Source: Bacteroidales bacterium
GTDB taxonomy: Bacteria; Bacteroidota; Bacteroidia; Bacteroidales; 4484-276
Reading direction: 5' to 3'
DNA: 39,795 bases
NCBI GenBank assembly: GCA_021740425.1
Contig: JAIOZV010000005.1
Span: 1 to 39,795, forward strand
Shown here: piece by piece, positions 28,657-37,256 of the stretch
Position numbering within the stretch: position 1 is the first letter of the stretch
Layout of the letters: every line of letters begins with the position of its first letter
The notes under the pieces: generated by a model
What the model saw: the letters and a program-made list of their open reading frames with translations, nothing else
The model's database searches: none
What the model was told of the DNA's origin: nothing
Translations under genes and position numbers: made by a program

Positions 28657-29679
28657 TTACTTGATAAGGAAGGTGAATTTATCGAAGTTTTTCAATGCTA
28701 TACCGGTTCCGCGTGCCACAGCTCTTAAAGGATCTTCAGCCACGTGGATCGGCAGTTTGGTTTTGAGATGCAGACGTTTGTCAAGGCCGCGCAACATCGA
28801 CCCGCCACCCGCAAGGTAAATCCCTGTGCGGAAAATATCGGCTGAAAGTTCAGGGGGTGTCATTTCGAGAGCCTGCAGTACGGCAGTTTCTATTTTAGAA
28901 ATCGACTTATCGAGGCAATGGGCAATCTCGGCATAGTTTACAGTAATTTCTTTTGGAATGCCTGTTAGCATATCGCGGCCATGAACAGCATAATCATCGG
29001 GTGGAGAATCAAGCTCGGGAAGTGCAGCACCTACTTCAATTTTAATGCGCTCCGAAGTTCGTTCACCAATATTGATGTTGTGCTGTTTACGCATGTATTC
29101 TTCGATGTCGGCATTAAAATCATCACCTGCGATGCGGATGGATTTATTGTTGACAATACCACCAAGTGCAATCACTGCAATTTCACTGGTACCCCCGCCA
29201 ATATCAATAATCATATTGCCCGTAGGTTCCAGCACATCAATTCCGATACCGATGGCAGCGGCCATAGGCTCATGAATTAGTCTTACTTCGCGGGCACCTG
29301 CTTGCTCGGCCGAATCCTTAACGGCGCGTTCCTCAACCTCGGTAATCCCGGATGGAATGCAAATTACCATCTTCAATGCCGGAGGAAACAAGCCCTGCCG
29401 GATGCCTATCATCTTTATCATTTCACGGATCATGAATTCGGCAGCCTGAAAATCTGCAATAACTCCATCGCGCAAAGGCCTGATAGTTTTTATGTTTTCG
29501 TGGGTTTTGCCGTGCATCATCTGCGCCCGCTTCCCAACTGCAATTATGTTACCTGTACTGCGCTCGATGGCTACAATGGAGGGTTCGTCAACTACTACTT
29601 TATCGTTGTATATGATGATGGTGTTTGCCGTACCAAGATCAATGGCGATTTCACGTGTAAAAAATGAAAATAGTCCCAT
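28657..29679 (-). CDS. mreB: Actin-like cell-shape protein MreB
   Basis: A 340-residue bacterial actin. Phosphate-1 motif DLGTANT (14-20), phosphate-2 IDIGGGTSEIAV, the MIREMIK and CIPSGITEVEERAVKDSAEQAGAREV blocks, and adenosine motif LAGGGSMLRGLD are all present. It forms membrane-bound filaments that direct lateral wall growth through MreC/MreD. First of the mreBCD run, 74 nt downstream of purH on the same strand, with an inverted repeat between. Complete and ordinary; implies rod-like growth. Confidence 0.97.
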   Translation of the reverse strand: MGLFSFFTREIAIDLGTANTIIIYNDKVVVDEPSIVAIERSTGNIIAVGKRAQMMHGKTHENIKTIRPLRDGVIADFQAAEFMIREMIKMIGIRQGLFPPALKMVICIPSGITEVEERAVKDSAEQAGAREVRLIHEPMAAAIGIGIDVLEPTGNMIIDIGGGTSEIAVIALGGIVNNKSIRIAGDDFNADIEEYMRKQHNINIGERTSERIKIEVGAALPELDSPPDDYAVHGRDMLTGIPKEITVNYAEIAHCLDKSISKIETAVLQALEMTPPELSADIFRTGIYLAGGGSMLRGLDKRLHLKTKLPIHVAEDPLRAVARGTGIALKNFDKFTFLIK

Positions 29680-29696
29680 GTTTTTTATTCCTAATG

Positions 29697-29717
29697 TTCC
29701 TGAATTTTATTCAGGAA
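29697..29717 (-). other. Perfect inverted repeat between purH and mreB
   Basis: TTCCTGAAT (29697-29705) and ATTCAGGAA (29709-29717) with a 3-nt loop. It lies after the purH stop and 18 nt before the mreB start. Neither strand has a T-tract after it, so it is more likely an operator dyad, mRNA-processing or stability element than a terminator. Confidence 0.45.
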
Positions 29718-29753
29718 AGTGAAAATCTGATATTTTTAGTAAACAAATGTAAC

Positions 29754-31280
29754 TTAATGTTTAAAATGTCTGAATCCCGTAAACGCCATCGCCAAATCAT
29801 TGTTGTTGCAATATTCGATCGAATCAATATCTCTGATGGAGCCGCCAGGCTGAATCACCGCTGTAATACCTGCCTGATGAGCTATTTCAACAGAATCGGC
29901 AAAGGGGAAAAAAGCATCTGAAGCCATCACTGCACCCTGCAGGCTAAAATTAAAAACTCCCGCCTTTTCGATGGCTTGTTTTAAAGCATCAACCCGGGAT
30001 GTTTGTCCAACACCACTGGCCAATAATTGTTTGTTTTTAACCAAAACAATTGCATTTGATTTGCTGTGCTTCACTATTTTATTGGCAAACAAAAGATCTG
30101 AAATTTCATCGGGCGTTCCCTGTCTTGTGCTAACAAAATTCAGGTCTTCGGCAAGTTCGGTTTTCAAATCTTTTTGTTGAACCAAAACTCCCTTCAGCGA
30201 TGATCTGAAAACATAATTGGTTTGGGCTGAATGAATTTGTTTGAGAATGATGCGGTTTTTCTTTGACTTTAGTATTTCAAGTGTACCCTCCTGGTACGAA
30301 GGAGCCAGAATGATTTCAAAAAACAACTTGTTCATTTCTTCTGCGGTTTGTCTGTCAACCGGGGTGTTGGTAACAATCACGCCACCGTATGCCGACACCG
30401 GATCACCGGCCAGTGCATCTTTCCAGGCTGTAAGTAAATCAGGTCGTGAAGCAAGTCCGCAAGCATTGTTGTGCTTTAAAATTGCAAGGGTGGGTTCAGA
30501 AAATTCATCAATTAAGTGTATTCCGGCATCCAGGTCGAGGATGTTGTTGTATGAAATTTCCTTTCCGTTGAGCTGCTCAAAACTTTCGTTAAGGTTCCCA
30601 AAATAATAGCCTTTTTGGTGTGGATTCTCGCCATACCTCAGCACCTTGTGTTCCTGTCTGCTTTCTTTAAAGGCAACAATTTTTTCGTTTGCATTAAAAT
30701 AATTGAAAATGGCAGTGTCGTAATGAGATGAAACAGCAAAAGCACGGGATGCGAATAATTTTCTTTGTTCGGCTGTAGCAGCCCCATTATTAGTTTTGAG
30801 TATATCAATCACCTCATTATAATATTCGATGGAAGGCACAATGAGCACATCCCGGAAGTTTTTGGCTGCTGCCCTGATAAGGCTAATTCCTCCGATGTCA
30901 ATTTTTTCGATAATTGCGGTTTCGTCACGGGTTGTGGCCAGGGTTTTTTCGAAGGGATATAAATCTACAATCACCATGTCGATTTCAGGAATAGCGTATT
31001 CCTGCATTTGTTGCATGTCTTCTTCCAGCGAACGCCTTCCCAGAATACCGCCAAACACTTTTGGGTGCAGGGTTTTTACACGCCCCCCCAGAATTGAGGG
31101 GTATGAGGTAACATCTTCCACTTTGGTGGCAGGTATTCCAAGATTTTCGATAAATGTGAAGGTTCCTCCTGTGGAGTAAATTGTAATGCCAAAATTATGA
31201 AATGTATCAGCCAGTTTTTCCAGGCCGGTTTTGTCAAAAACCGAAATCAGTACTGATTTTATTTTTTTCAAACCTTCCAT
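29754..31280 (-). CDS. purH: Bifunctional AICAR transformylase/IMP cyclohydrolase
   Basis: A 508-residue PurH, catalysing the last two steps of IMP synthesis. The N-terminal methylglyoxal-synthase-like cyclohydrolase domain (about 8-190) has LISVFDKTGL, YSTGGT (35-40), KVEDVTSYPSILGGRVKTLHP and DLYPF. The C-terminal transformylase domain has RYGENPHQ (215-222) and the catalytic KHNNACG (269-275), a slight variant of the usual KHNNPCG. It ends with GGSIRDIDSIEYCNN and MAFTGFRHFKH, as in the family. A normal housekeeping gene placed directly before mreB. Confidence 0.97.
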   Translation of the reverse strand: MEGLKKIKSVLISVFDKTGLEKLADTFHNFGITIYSTGGTFTFIENLGIPATKVEDVTSYPSILGGRVKTLHPKVFGGILGRRSLEEDMQQMQEYAIPEIDMVIVDLYPFEKTLATTRDETAIIEKIDIGGISLIRAAAKNFRDVLIVPSIEYYNEVIDILKTNNGAATAEQRKLFASRAFAVSSHYDTAIFNYFNANEKIVAFKESRQEHKVLRYGENPHQKGYYFGNLNESFEQLNGKEISYNNILDLDAGIHLIDEFSEPTLAILKHNNACGLASRPDLLTAWKDALAGDPVSAYGGVIVTNTPVDRQTAEEMNKLFFEIILAPSYQEGTLEILKSKKNRIILKQIHSAQTNYVFRSSLKGVLVQQKDLKTELAEDLNFVSTRQGTPDEISDLLFANKIVKHSKSNAIVLVKNKQLLASGVGQTSRVDALKQAIEKAGVFNFSLQGAVMASDAFFPFADSVEIAHQAGITAVIQPGGSIRDIDSIEYCNNNDLAMAFTGFRHFKH

Positions 31281-31327
31281 TATTTGGGGGTATCTAATTT
31301 ATTATAAATCATTTAAATGTGAGGGTG

Positions 31328-31335
31328 CAAAATTA
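31328..31335 (-). promoter_or_regulatory. -7 element TAATTTTG for purH
   Basis: The complement of 31328-31335 reads TAATTTTG, an exact match giving a leader of about 40 nt. A second exact match (TAACTTTG, complement of 31373-31380) lies 45 nt upstream. Neither has a clean TTG at the right distance. Confidence 0.4.
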
Positions 31336-31485
31336 TGGAAAAAATATCACAGTTTGTTTAATTGTTCGTTTTCAAAGTTAAATAATTGTGAATGGTTAAC
31401 ATTAACTCTTTGAATTCACATTTCAGGGTTTAATATTCTAAACAATCGACTATTTTTACCAATTAATTATCAAAATTTTCGATCT

Positions 31486-32733
31486 ATGTATTTGCTCCTA
31501 AAACTTATTCGTGAAAGCTACCTGTTTGCTTTTCAGGCCATCATGGTAAATAAACTCCGAACAATATTGTCGCTTTCAGGCATTACCATCGGGATATTTT
31601 CTGTAATTTCAGTATTATCAGTCTTCGATTCGCTGGAAAAAAGTATCCGCGACAGCCTGAGCGAATTGGGAAGTAATATTTTGTTTGTTCAAAAATGGCC
31701 CTGGGGAACTATGGGTGGCGAATATCCCTGGTGGAAATATTTAAACCGTCCAGAAGCTACTCTTGATGAGCTTGAAGAAATCCAAAAACGGGCATCTACG
31801 GCTGAGGCAGCAACCTATACCTTTGGCACCTCACGCACTTTGAAACATTTGAACAACAGTGTTGATAACGCACGCATCAACGCCATATCTCACGACTACG
31901 AGAAAGTAATGCCAATTAACATTAAATACGGAAGGTATTTTACACGAACTGAATCACTTGCCGGCCGAAATGTTGCCATCATAGGGTCAGAAATTGCCAA
32001 ATCACTTTTCCCATCAACCGATCCCATTGGGCAGGATATTAAGGTGTTTGGCAGTAAAGTGTCAGTTATCGCGGTTTTGGTGTCGCAGGGCGAAGGTACC
32101 TTCGGAAATTCAACGGATGAACAGATTTTTTTGCCTGTAAACTTTGTCAGGAATTTTGTAAATATCAGGAATATCGGAACAACAATCATGATTAAGGGGA
32201 GACCCGAAGTTTCTAATCAGCAACTCAAGGATGAATTGACAGGGATCATGCGATCACTCCGAAAACTAAAGCCCGGTGAGGAAGATAATTTTGCACTGAA
32301 TGAAGTGAGCGCAATCAATCAGAACCTGCAGGCTTTTTTTAGCGGGCTTGCCCTGATAGGCTGGATTATTGGCGGATTTTCACTTTTGGTAGGAGGGTTT
32401 GGAATTGCCAACATTATGTTTGTTTCGGTGCGCGAAAGGACAAATATTATTGGGATTCAAAAGGCAATAGGAGCAAAAAGATATTTTATTCTGCTGGAGT
32501 TTCTTTTCGAAGCTGTTTTTCTTTCGCTACTTGGAGGAGTTATAGGATTGTTCCTTATTTTCCTCGGCACCATTCTGCTGAAAGATGCCATGCCTTTCCC
32601 GCTTCTTCTCTCTCAAAGTAACATTGTTCTTGGACTTGTAATTTCAACAGTTATTGGCCTGGGATCGGGCATCATACCCGCCTGGAAAGCATCACGTCTC
32701 GATCCGGTGGAAGCCATCCGCTTTGGGATTTAA
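31486..32733 (+). CDS. MacB/FtsX-type ABC transporter permease
   Basis: A 415-residue permease with MacB topology: one N-terminal helix (about 23-46, after the NKLRTILSLSGI motif), a large periplasmic domain (about 50-280), and three C-terminal helices with the FtsX-domain signature (FSLLVGGFGIANIMFVSVRERTNIIGIQKAIGAK and PAWKASRLDPVEAIR). Such permeases work with a separate ATPase in efflux, lipoprotein release or mechanotransmission. No ATPase gene is adjacent (purH and recJ flank it), so the partner must be elsewhere. Divergent from purH. Substrate unknown. Confidence 0.9.
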   Translation: MYLLLKLIRESYLFAFQAIMVNKLRTILSLSGITIGIFSVISVLSVFDSLEKSIRDSLSELGSNILFVQKWPWGTMGGEYPWWKYLNRPEATLDELEEIQKRASTAEAATYTFGTSRTLKHLNNSVDNARINAISHDYEKVMPINIKYGRYFTRTESLAGRNVAIIGSEIAKSLFPSTDPIGQDIKVFGSKVSVIAVLVSQGEGTFGNSTDEQIFLPVNFVRNFVNIRNIGTTIMIKGRPEVSNQQLKDELTGIMRSLRKLKPGEEDNFALNEVSAINQNLQAFFSGLALIGWIIGGFSLLVGGFGIANIMFVSVRERTNIIGIQKAIGAKRYFILLEFLFEAVFLSLLGGVIGLFLIFLGTILLKDAMPFPLLLSQSNIVLGLVISTVIGLGSGIIPAWKASRLDPVEAIRFGI

Positions 32734-32969
32734 GTGATAAGAATTAACTTGTTTTTCTTGCAGCAGATGTTGATGAAACCCTGATCACAACGAATTTATT
32801 ACCGTATTTTTATCTCTCTTCATCAGCAAATTTATTTGGAAAAACCAAACATTTCAAGGGTTTGATTTTTGTTTCTATTTAAAAAAATGATCTTTGGAAG
32901 AAAAAAGCAAAAAGAAGAATTTGCATCTTTTACTTCATCTAATATTTTTATCTTTACAAAAATTTTTAT

Positions 32970-34724
32970 ATGCAAAAGCGCTGGGTATTAAATGAACGGG
33001 CAGATACCGAGGTAGTAATGAAACTATCGCGCGCTTTGAATATTAGCACCCTGTTAACCAACCTTCTTGTTCAGCGGGGTGTGCAATCATTTGACGATGC
33101 CAGAACATTTTTTCGCCCAAAACTAATCCAGCTTCATGATCCGTTTTTAATGAAGGATATGGACAAGGCAATTTACCGGATTGAAAGAGCCTTGCGAAAC
33201 CGTGAAAAAATTCTTGTTTGGGGAGATTATGATGTTGATGGAACAACGGCTGTTGCACTTGTTTACACTTTCCTGAAATCAATTTACAAGGATGTAGGAT
33301 TTTATATCCCCGACAGGTACACCGAGGGCTATGGCGTGTCGAAGGCAGGTGTGGATTTTGCACGTGAAAACCATTTTTCCCTCATCATTGCCCTGGATTG
33401 CGGAATCAAAGCCGTTGAAAACATTACCTACGCTTACGACAAAGGCATCGATTTTATTATTGTTGATCACCACAGGCCGGGCGATGAACTGCCTCCGGCA
33501 TTTGCAATTTTAGACCCCAAGCGAAACGATTGTAATTATCCGTATAAGGAACTATCGGGATGCGGTTTGGGATTTAAACTTGTACAGGCATTTTCAAAGA
33601 AAAACCACATGCCCTTCAAACGTCTTGAAAAATTCCTCGATCTTGTGGTTGTGAGTATTGCCTCCGACATTGTTCCAATAACTGGTGAAAACAGGATTCT
33701 TGCCTATTATGGGCTGAAACTGATAAACTCGAACCCGCGACCCGGGTTTACTGCAATTCTGCATTATAGCAATATCAAAAAGAAATCGGAATTTCATTTT
33801 GTGGAAGAAGAATATGCCTTCAACCGCAAACTTACAATCAGCGATCTGGTTTTTCTTATAGGCCCCCGGATAAATGCTGCCGGCCGAATGGAAAGCGGGA
33901 AGAATTCCGTTGAGCTGTTGATCTCAAAAAATATAGAATCAGCCATCGAAAAAGCTGAACAGATCAATCAGTTTAATACTGAGAGGCGTAACCTCGACAT
34001 GCAGGTTACAAGAGATGCACTCGAGTTGCTCGCCAATGACCCTGCGCATCAATCAAAAAAATCCACTATTGTTTATCACCCCGATTGGCACAAAGGCGTG
34101 CTGGGCATTGTAGCCTCAAGGCTAACTGAAACTTATTACCGGCCTACAATAATTTTGACCAAATCCAATGGCCTGATAACAGGTTCTGCAAGGTCAGTAA
34201 AAAACTTTGATGTTTACAATGCCATCGACCAGTGCTTCGATTTGCTCGAACATTTTGGAGGGCATAAGTATGCAGCAGGCATGTCCATCCGCCCCGAAAA
34301 TTTCCCTGCCTTTAAAGAAAAGTTTGAAAGCATTGTTGCCAGCACCATCGATGAAGAAATGCTTACTCCTGAAATAGCCATAGATGCAAAAATTAAACTC
34401 AACAATATTTCTACAAAATTCTATAAAGTGCTGAAACAATTTGCCCCTTTTGGCCCTGAAAATATGTCTCCGATATTTCTTACAGAAAACGTTGTGGATA
34501 CAGGTTATGCCAGCATTGTCGGGAAAAATCATTTAAAACTAAGCGTGGTTCACCCTGATATTTCAGGATTTCCGGTGTCGGGGATTGCTTTTCAGCAAGG
34601 GGATAAATTACCTGTTGTGCAAAGTGGCAGGCCATTTTCAATCTGCTATCATATTGAGGAAAATGAATGGAATGGGAACATTTCTTTGCAGTTAAATATT
34701 AAGGATATTAAACCCTTTGTGTAA
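32970..34724 (+). CDS. recJ: Single-stranded-DNA-specific exonuclease RecJ
   Basis: A 584-residue DHH-family 5'-3' ssDNA exonuclease used in recombination and mismatch repair. Metal-binding motifs are present in order: DYDVDGT (86-92), ALDCG (141-145), DHHRP (166-170), and further on GPRINAAGRMESG and, in the DHHA1 domain, GGHKYAAGMS. The C-terminal part (from about residue 470) forms the OB-like domain. Length matches the family. It lies alone in a 236-bp and 11-bp setting, convergent with the LysE-type gene. Confidence 0.96.
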   Translation: MQKRWVLNERADTEVVMKLSRALNISTLLTNLLVQRGVQSFDDARTFFRPKLIQLHDPFLMKDMDKAIYRIERALRNREKILVWGDYDVDGTTAVALVYTFLKSIYKDVGFYIPDRYTEGYGVSKAGVDFARENHFSLIIALDCGIKAVENITYAYDKGIDFIIVDHHRPGDELPPAFAILDPKRNDCNYPYKELSGCGLGFKLVQAFSKKNHMPFKRLEKFLDLVVVSIASDIVPITGENRILAYYGLKLINSNPRPGFTAILHYSNIKKKSEFHFVEEEYAFNRKLTISDLVFLIGPRINAAGRMESGKNSVELLISKNIESAIEKAEQINQFNTERRNLDMQVTRDALELLANDPAHQSKKSTIVYHPDWHKGVLGIVASRLTETYYRPTIILTKSNGLITGSARSVKNFDVYNAIDQCFDLLEHFGGHKYAAGMSIRPENFPAFKEKFESIVASTIDEEMLTPEIAIDAKIKLNNISTKFYKVLKQFAPFGPENMSPIFLTENVVDTGYASIVGKNHLKLSVVHPDISGFPVSGIAFQQGDKLPVVQSGRPFSICYHIEENEWNGNISLQLNIKDIKPFV

Positions 34725-34735
34725 TTTTTATTGCA

Positions 34736-35374
34736 TCAGAAGAGTTGATAATGAGTCATTACTGCCCTGACAATAAGCACCACACCAAAGAAAAGCAAAA
34801 GCATCCCCACCACCTTGTTCATCACTTTTACATTGGATTCGGTAAGGAAATTTTTAATCTTTTTAGCAACGTAGGCTTTAAGAATATCTGTAAATAAAAC
34901 CATAAGTAGTGCTCCGGTAAAAAACAAGATTATAGCATTTGTATCATCTCTGTAGTCTGATGAAACCCCCACCATAACAGTCATCCAGAAAAGCCATACA
35001 TAAGGGTTGGCAATATTTAAAAAGTATCCTTTTAAAATGTAAGTGTACCAGTGTGGTATTTTCTCATCATTTCCGTTGCCGTTGCCGTTTTTAAAATGAA
35101 CAGGTCTGGCAAAGGTTACAATTCCGTAAATGATGAGTATTCCACCCGAAATGATTCCAAAGGTTAATCTGTTATGATCGTTGGAAATAATTTGCAAGGC
35201 ACCGATAAAGCAAAGAAAAACAAGGGTAATGTCACTTAAAAAGATACCTAACGCGAGGTAAATGCCTGAATGGAATCCACGGAGAATACTTGTTTGAATA
35301 AGAGCAAACAATGCAGGACCCAAGAGTACGGCAAGGGTCATTCCTAAAATTGCCCCTTCGATGAGTGGATTCAT
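34736..35374 (-). CDS. LysE-family amino-acid exporter
   Basis: A 212-residue inner-membrane protein with six predicted helices. It starts with the family pattern (MTLAVLLGPALFALIQTSILRGFHSGI, the G-x-x-x-G-P region near residue 20), then ALGIFLSDITLVFLCF, and a loop ending in NIANPYVWLFW, matching the conserved N-P-x-x-x-x-F/W motif. LysE/RhtB proteins export amino acids or related solutes; the substrate is not predictable. A full promoter lies upstream. Convergent with recJ, 11 bp apart. Confidence 0.9.
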   Translation of the reverse strand: MNPLIEGAILGMTLAVLLGPALFALIQTSILRGFHSGIYLALGIFLSDITLVFLCFIGALQIISNDHNRLTFGIISGGILIIYGIVTFARPVHFKNGNGNGNDEKIPHWYTYILKGYFLNIANPYVWLFWMTVMVGVSSDYRDDTNAIILFFTGALLMVLFTDILKAYVAKKIKNFLTESNVKVMNKVVGMLLLFFGVVLIVRAVMTHYQLF

Positions 35375-35457
35375 TCAGTTAAAATGTTTTAGCTTTATTG
35401 AAAACCGCATTCAATGTTTGATTTTGGCGGCATCAACATTTAGTTTATTAAAAAGGG

Positions 35458-35485
35458 CAAATATAAAAAAGAAAACAAACTGCAA
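35458..35485 (-). promoter_or_regulatory. Promoter of LysE-family gene
   Basis: On the minus strand, TTG (complement of 35483-35485), 17 nt, TATATTTG (complement of 35458-35465): exact in both boxes. The start is predicted near 35451, with a leader of about 77 nt. Confidence 0.6.
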
Positions 35486-35539
35486 AAACAGCCGATTTTA
35501 GGAATACCGTTAGTGCATGATTAACAGTTAAAGTGCATA

Positions 35540-37087
35540 TTAATTATTCTTAAAATTATCTACATATTTTTCCCATTCATCAAGTTGTTTTGCCTTTATT
35601 ACGCGTGGAAATTTATTCTGAGCACCTTCCTTGCCGTGGTCGCGCATCCAATCGTAAAATACTTTGGCAGGCAATATTTCTACAATTACATCTTTTATAG
35701 CTGCAATCCTTTCAACCCTGTAATCGTCGTTGAGCTGTTTCAGGTGGTTATCAATTCTTTCTTTAGCTTCATCGGGGTCAAGGGGATCATCGGTGCCTAA
35801 AAACCATTTGTGCGCAAACATGGAACCATGTTTGATTCCTGCCACGGTAAATTCCCTTACCTCAATGTTCAGATCATTGCTCATCAGTTCTACCGCCCTG
35901 TTCATATTGTCCTGTGAAAGATGCTCCCCGCAAAGGCTTAAAAAGTGTTTTGTGCGACCCGTTATTCTGATTTCGTTTAATTTCTTGGATGTAAATTTTA
36001 TGGTATCGCCAATAAGGTATCGCCAGGCACCTGCATTGCTGCTGATGAGGAGGGCGTATTCCTTTTCTTCTTCAACATCTTTGAGCGTAATTGTTTCAGG
36101 ATTTGCCACAATGTTTCCATCGTTATCAAAATTGGATTCATTGAAGGGCACAAATTCAAAAAACAAACCTGTATCCAGCGACATTTGCATTGAATCTACT
36201 CCGGGTCTTTTCTGGTAGGCGATAAAGCCTTCCGAGGCAAGATAGGTTTCCATGTAGGTGAGCGGATGCCCAAGCAATCTTTCGAACCCCTTATAGTATG
36301 GCGCAAAGGAGACCCCTCCATGTACATAAATTGAAAGGTTTGGCCAGATTTCATGGATATGCTTCAGATTGTATGTTTTAATGATTCTTTCAAGCAAAAT
36401 TTGTAACCATGCCGGTACGCCAACAATAACACCGATATCCCAATTTTTTGCATTTTTTACAATTTCATCAAGCTTGGTGTTCCAGTCGCGTTCTTTGGAG
36501 ATTCTTTTTCCTGGTTTATAAAAAACCTGAAACCAAAATGGTATGTTTCCGGTGGTAATTCCTGAAAGGTCACCAGCATAATAGGTTCCGTTGTATTGCA
36601 GGTGAGTGCTGCCCCCAAGCATAAGAATGCCTTTTCCCTTCTCAAAAAATTCGGGGGGAAAATTGTATTGTGCCAGCGAAAGTAACTGTCGGACACTGGT
36701 TTTTTTTATGGATTTGAGCATTTCTGTTGTCACAGGGATGTATTTGCTCGATGCACCTGAAGTTCCTGAACTCAGGGCAAAATGTTTAACTTTTCCGGGC
36801 CAGGTAACAAAAGCCTCACCGTTGAGCGACCGATACCACCATTTTTTAAAAATGAGATCGTAATCATGAACGGGCAGCTTTTTCTTGAATTCTCCAATGA
36901 TATCTTTCGACCTAAGGATTTCTGAAAAATCATGCTCTTCCCCAAAATGTGTAAACTGGGCTTTTCTTAGCAGGCTTTTTAGTACATCATGTTGTGCTTT
37001 ACACCCATCAAAACTTTTTTGATTTTCTTTGGTGCTTAAGCTTCTGAGCTCAATAGCTCTTTTTATAATGGAACCAATTATCGGCAA
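35540..37087 (-). CDS. GH3-family adenylating protein
   Basis: A 515-residue member of the GH3 family of the acyl-adenylate superfamily. It has the ATP-binding P-loop-like motif SSGTSGASSKYIPVT (106-120), YMETYLASEGF (a central GH3 block), a Y-RYLIGDTIKF segment and the RITGRTKHFLSLCGEHLS hinge. Plant GH3 enzymes conjugate amino acids to jasmonate or auxin; bacterial members are common in Bacteroidota and their substrates are unknown, so no plant function is implied. Preceded by a TATTTTTG -7 element about 45 nt upstream. Single gene, same strand as its neighbours. Confidence 0.93.
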   Translation of the reverse strand: MPIIGSIIKRAIELRSLSTKENQKSFDGCKAQHDVLKSLLRKAQFTHFGEEHDFSEILRSKDIIGEFKKKLPVHDYDLIFKKWWYRSLNGEAFVTWPGKVKHFALSSGTSGASSKYIPVTTEMLKSIKKTSVRQLLSLAQYNFPPEFFEKGKGILMLGGSTHLQYNGTYYAGDLSGITTGNIPFWFQVFYKPGKRISKERDWNTKLDEIVKNAKNWDIGVIVGVPAWLQILLERIIKTYNLKHIHEIWPNLSIYVHGGVSFAPYYKGFERLLGHPLTYMETYLASEGFIAYQKRPGVDSMQMSLDTGLFFEFVPFNESNFDNDGNIVANPETITLKDVEEEKEYALLISSNAGAWRYLIGDTIKFTSKKLNEIRITGRTKHFLSLCGEHLSQDNMNRAVELMSNDLNIEVREFTVAGIKHGSMFAHKWFLGTDDPLDPDEAKERIDNHLKQLNDDYRVERIAAIKDVIVEILPAKVFYDWMRDHGKEGAQNKFPRVIKAKQLDEWEKYVDNFKNN

Positions 37088-37131
37088 TGTTTCTTGTGTT
37101 TTAAAATAAGATTAAATGTTCCTTTTTTCAG

Positions 37132-37139
37132 CAAAAATA
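37132..37139 (-). promoter_or_regulatory. -7 element TATTTTTG for GH3-family gene
   Basis: The complement of 37132-37139 reads TATTTTTG, an exact match. A TTTG lies 24 nt further upstream, at the edge of normal spacing. The start would be near 37125, leaving a leader of about 38 nt. Confidence 0.4.
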
Positions 37140-37256
37140 AGAAATTTCAAATAAGGAAGATTTCAAATTTTGATCAATGGTAAGCACAAAAATGATAAAT
37201 CATAACTTTTATCCATTTGACTTTTTTAATCACTTGAACCGGAGCAGTAATATTTA

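Noticed and set aside
30241-30606. Plus-strand frame of 121 codons inside purH
   Set aside because: It lies fully within the conserved PurH transformylase region and has no features of its own.
32734-32969. Small gene or RNA between the permease and recJ
   Set aside because: No frame with coding character and no stable structured element seen; only a weak TATCTTTA box near recJ.
35730-36218. Plus-strand frame of 162 codons inside the GH3-family gene
   Set aside because: The minus-strand gene carries clear family motifs throughout; the opposite frame is rich in S and L and has no recognisable domain.
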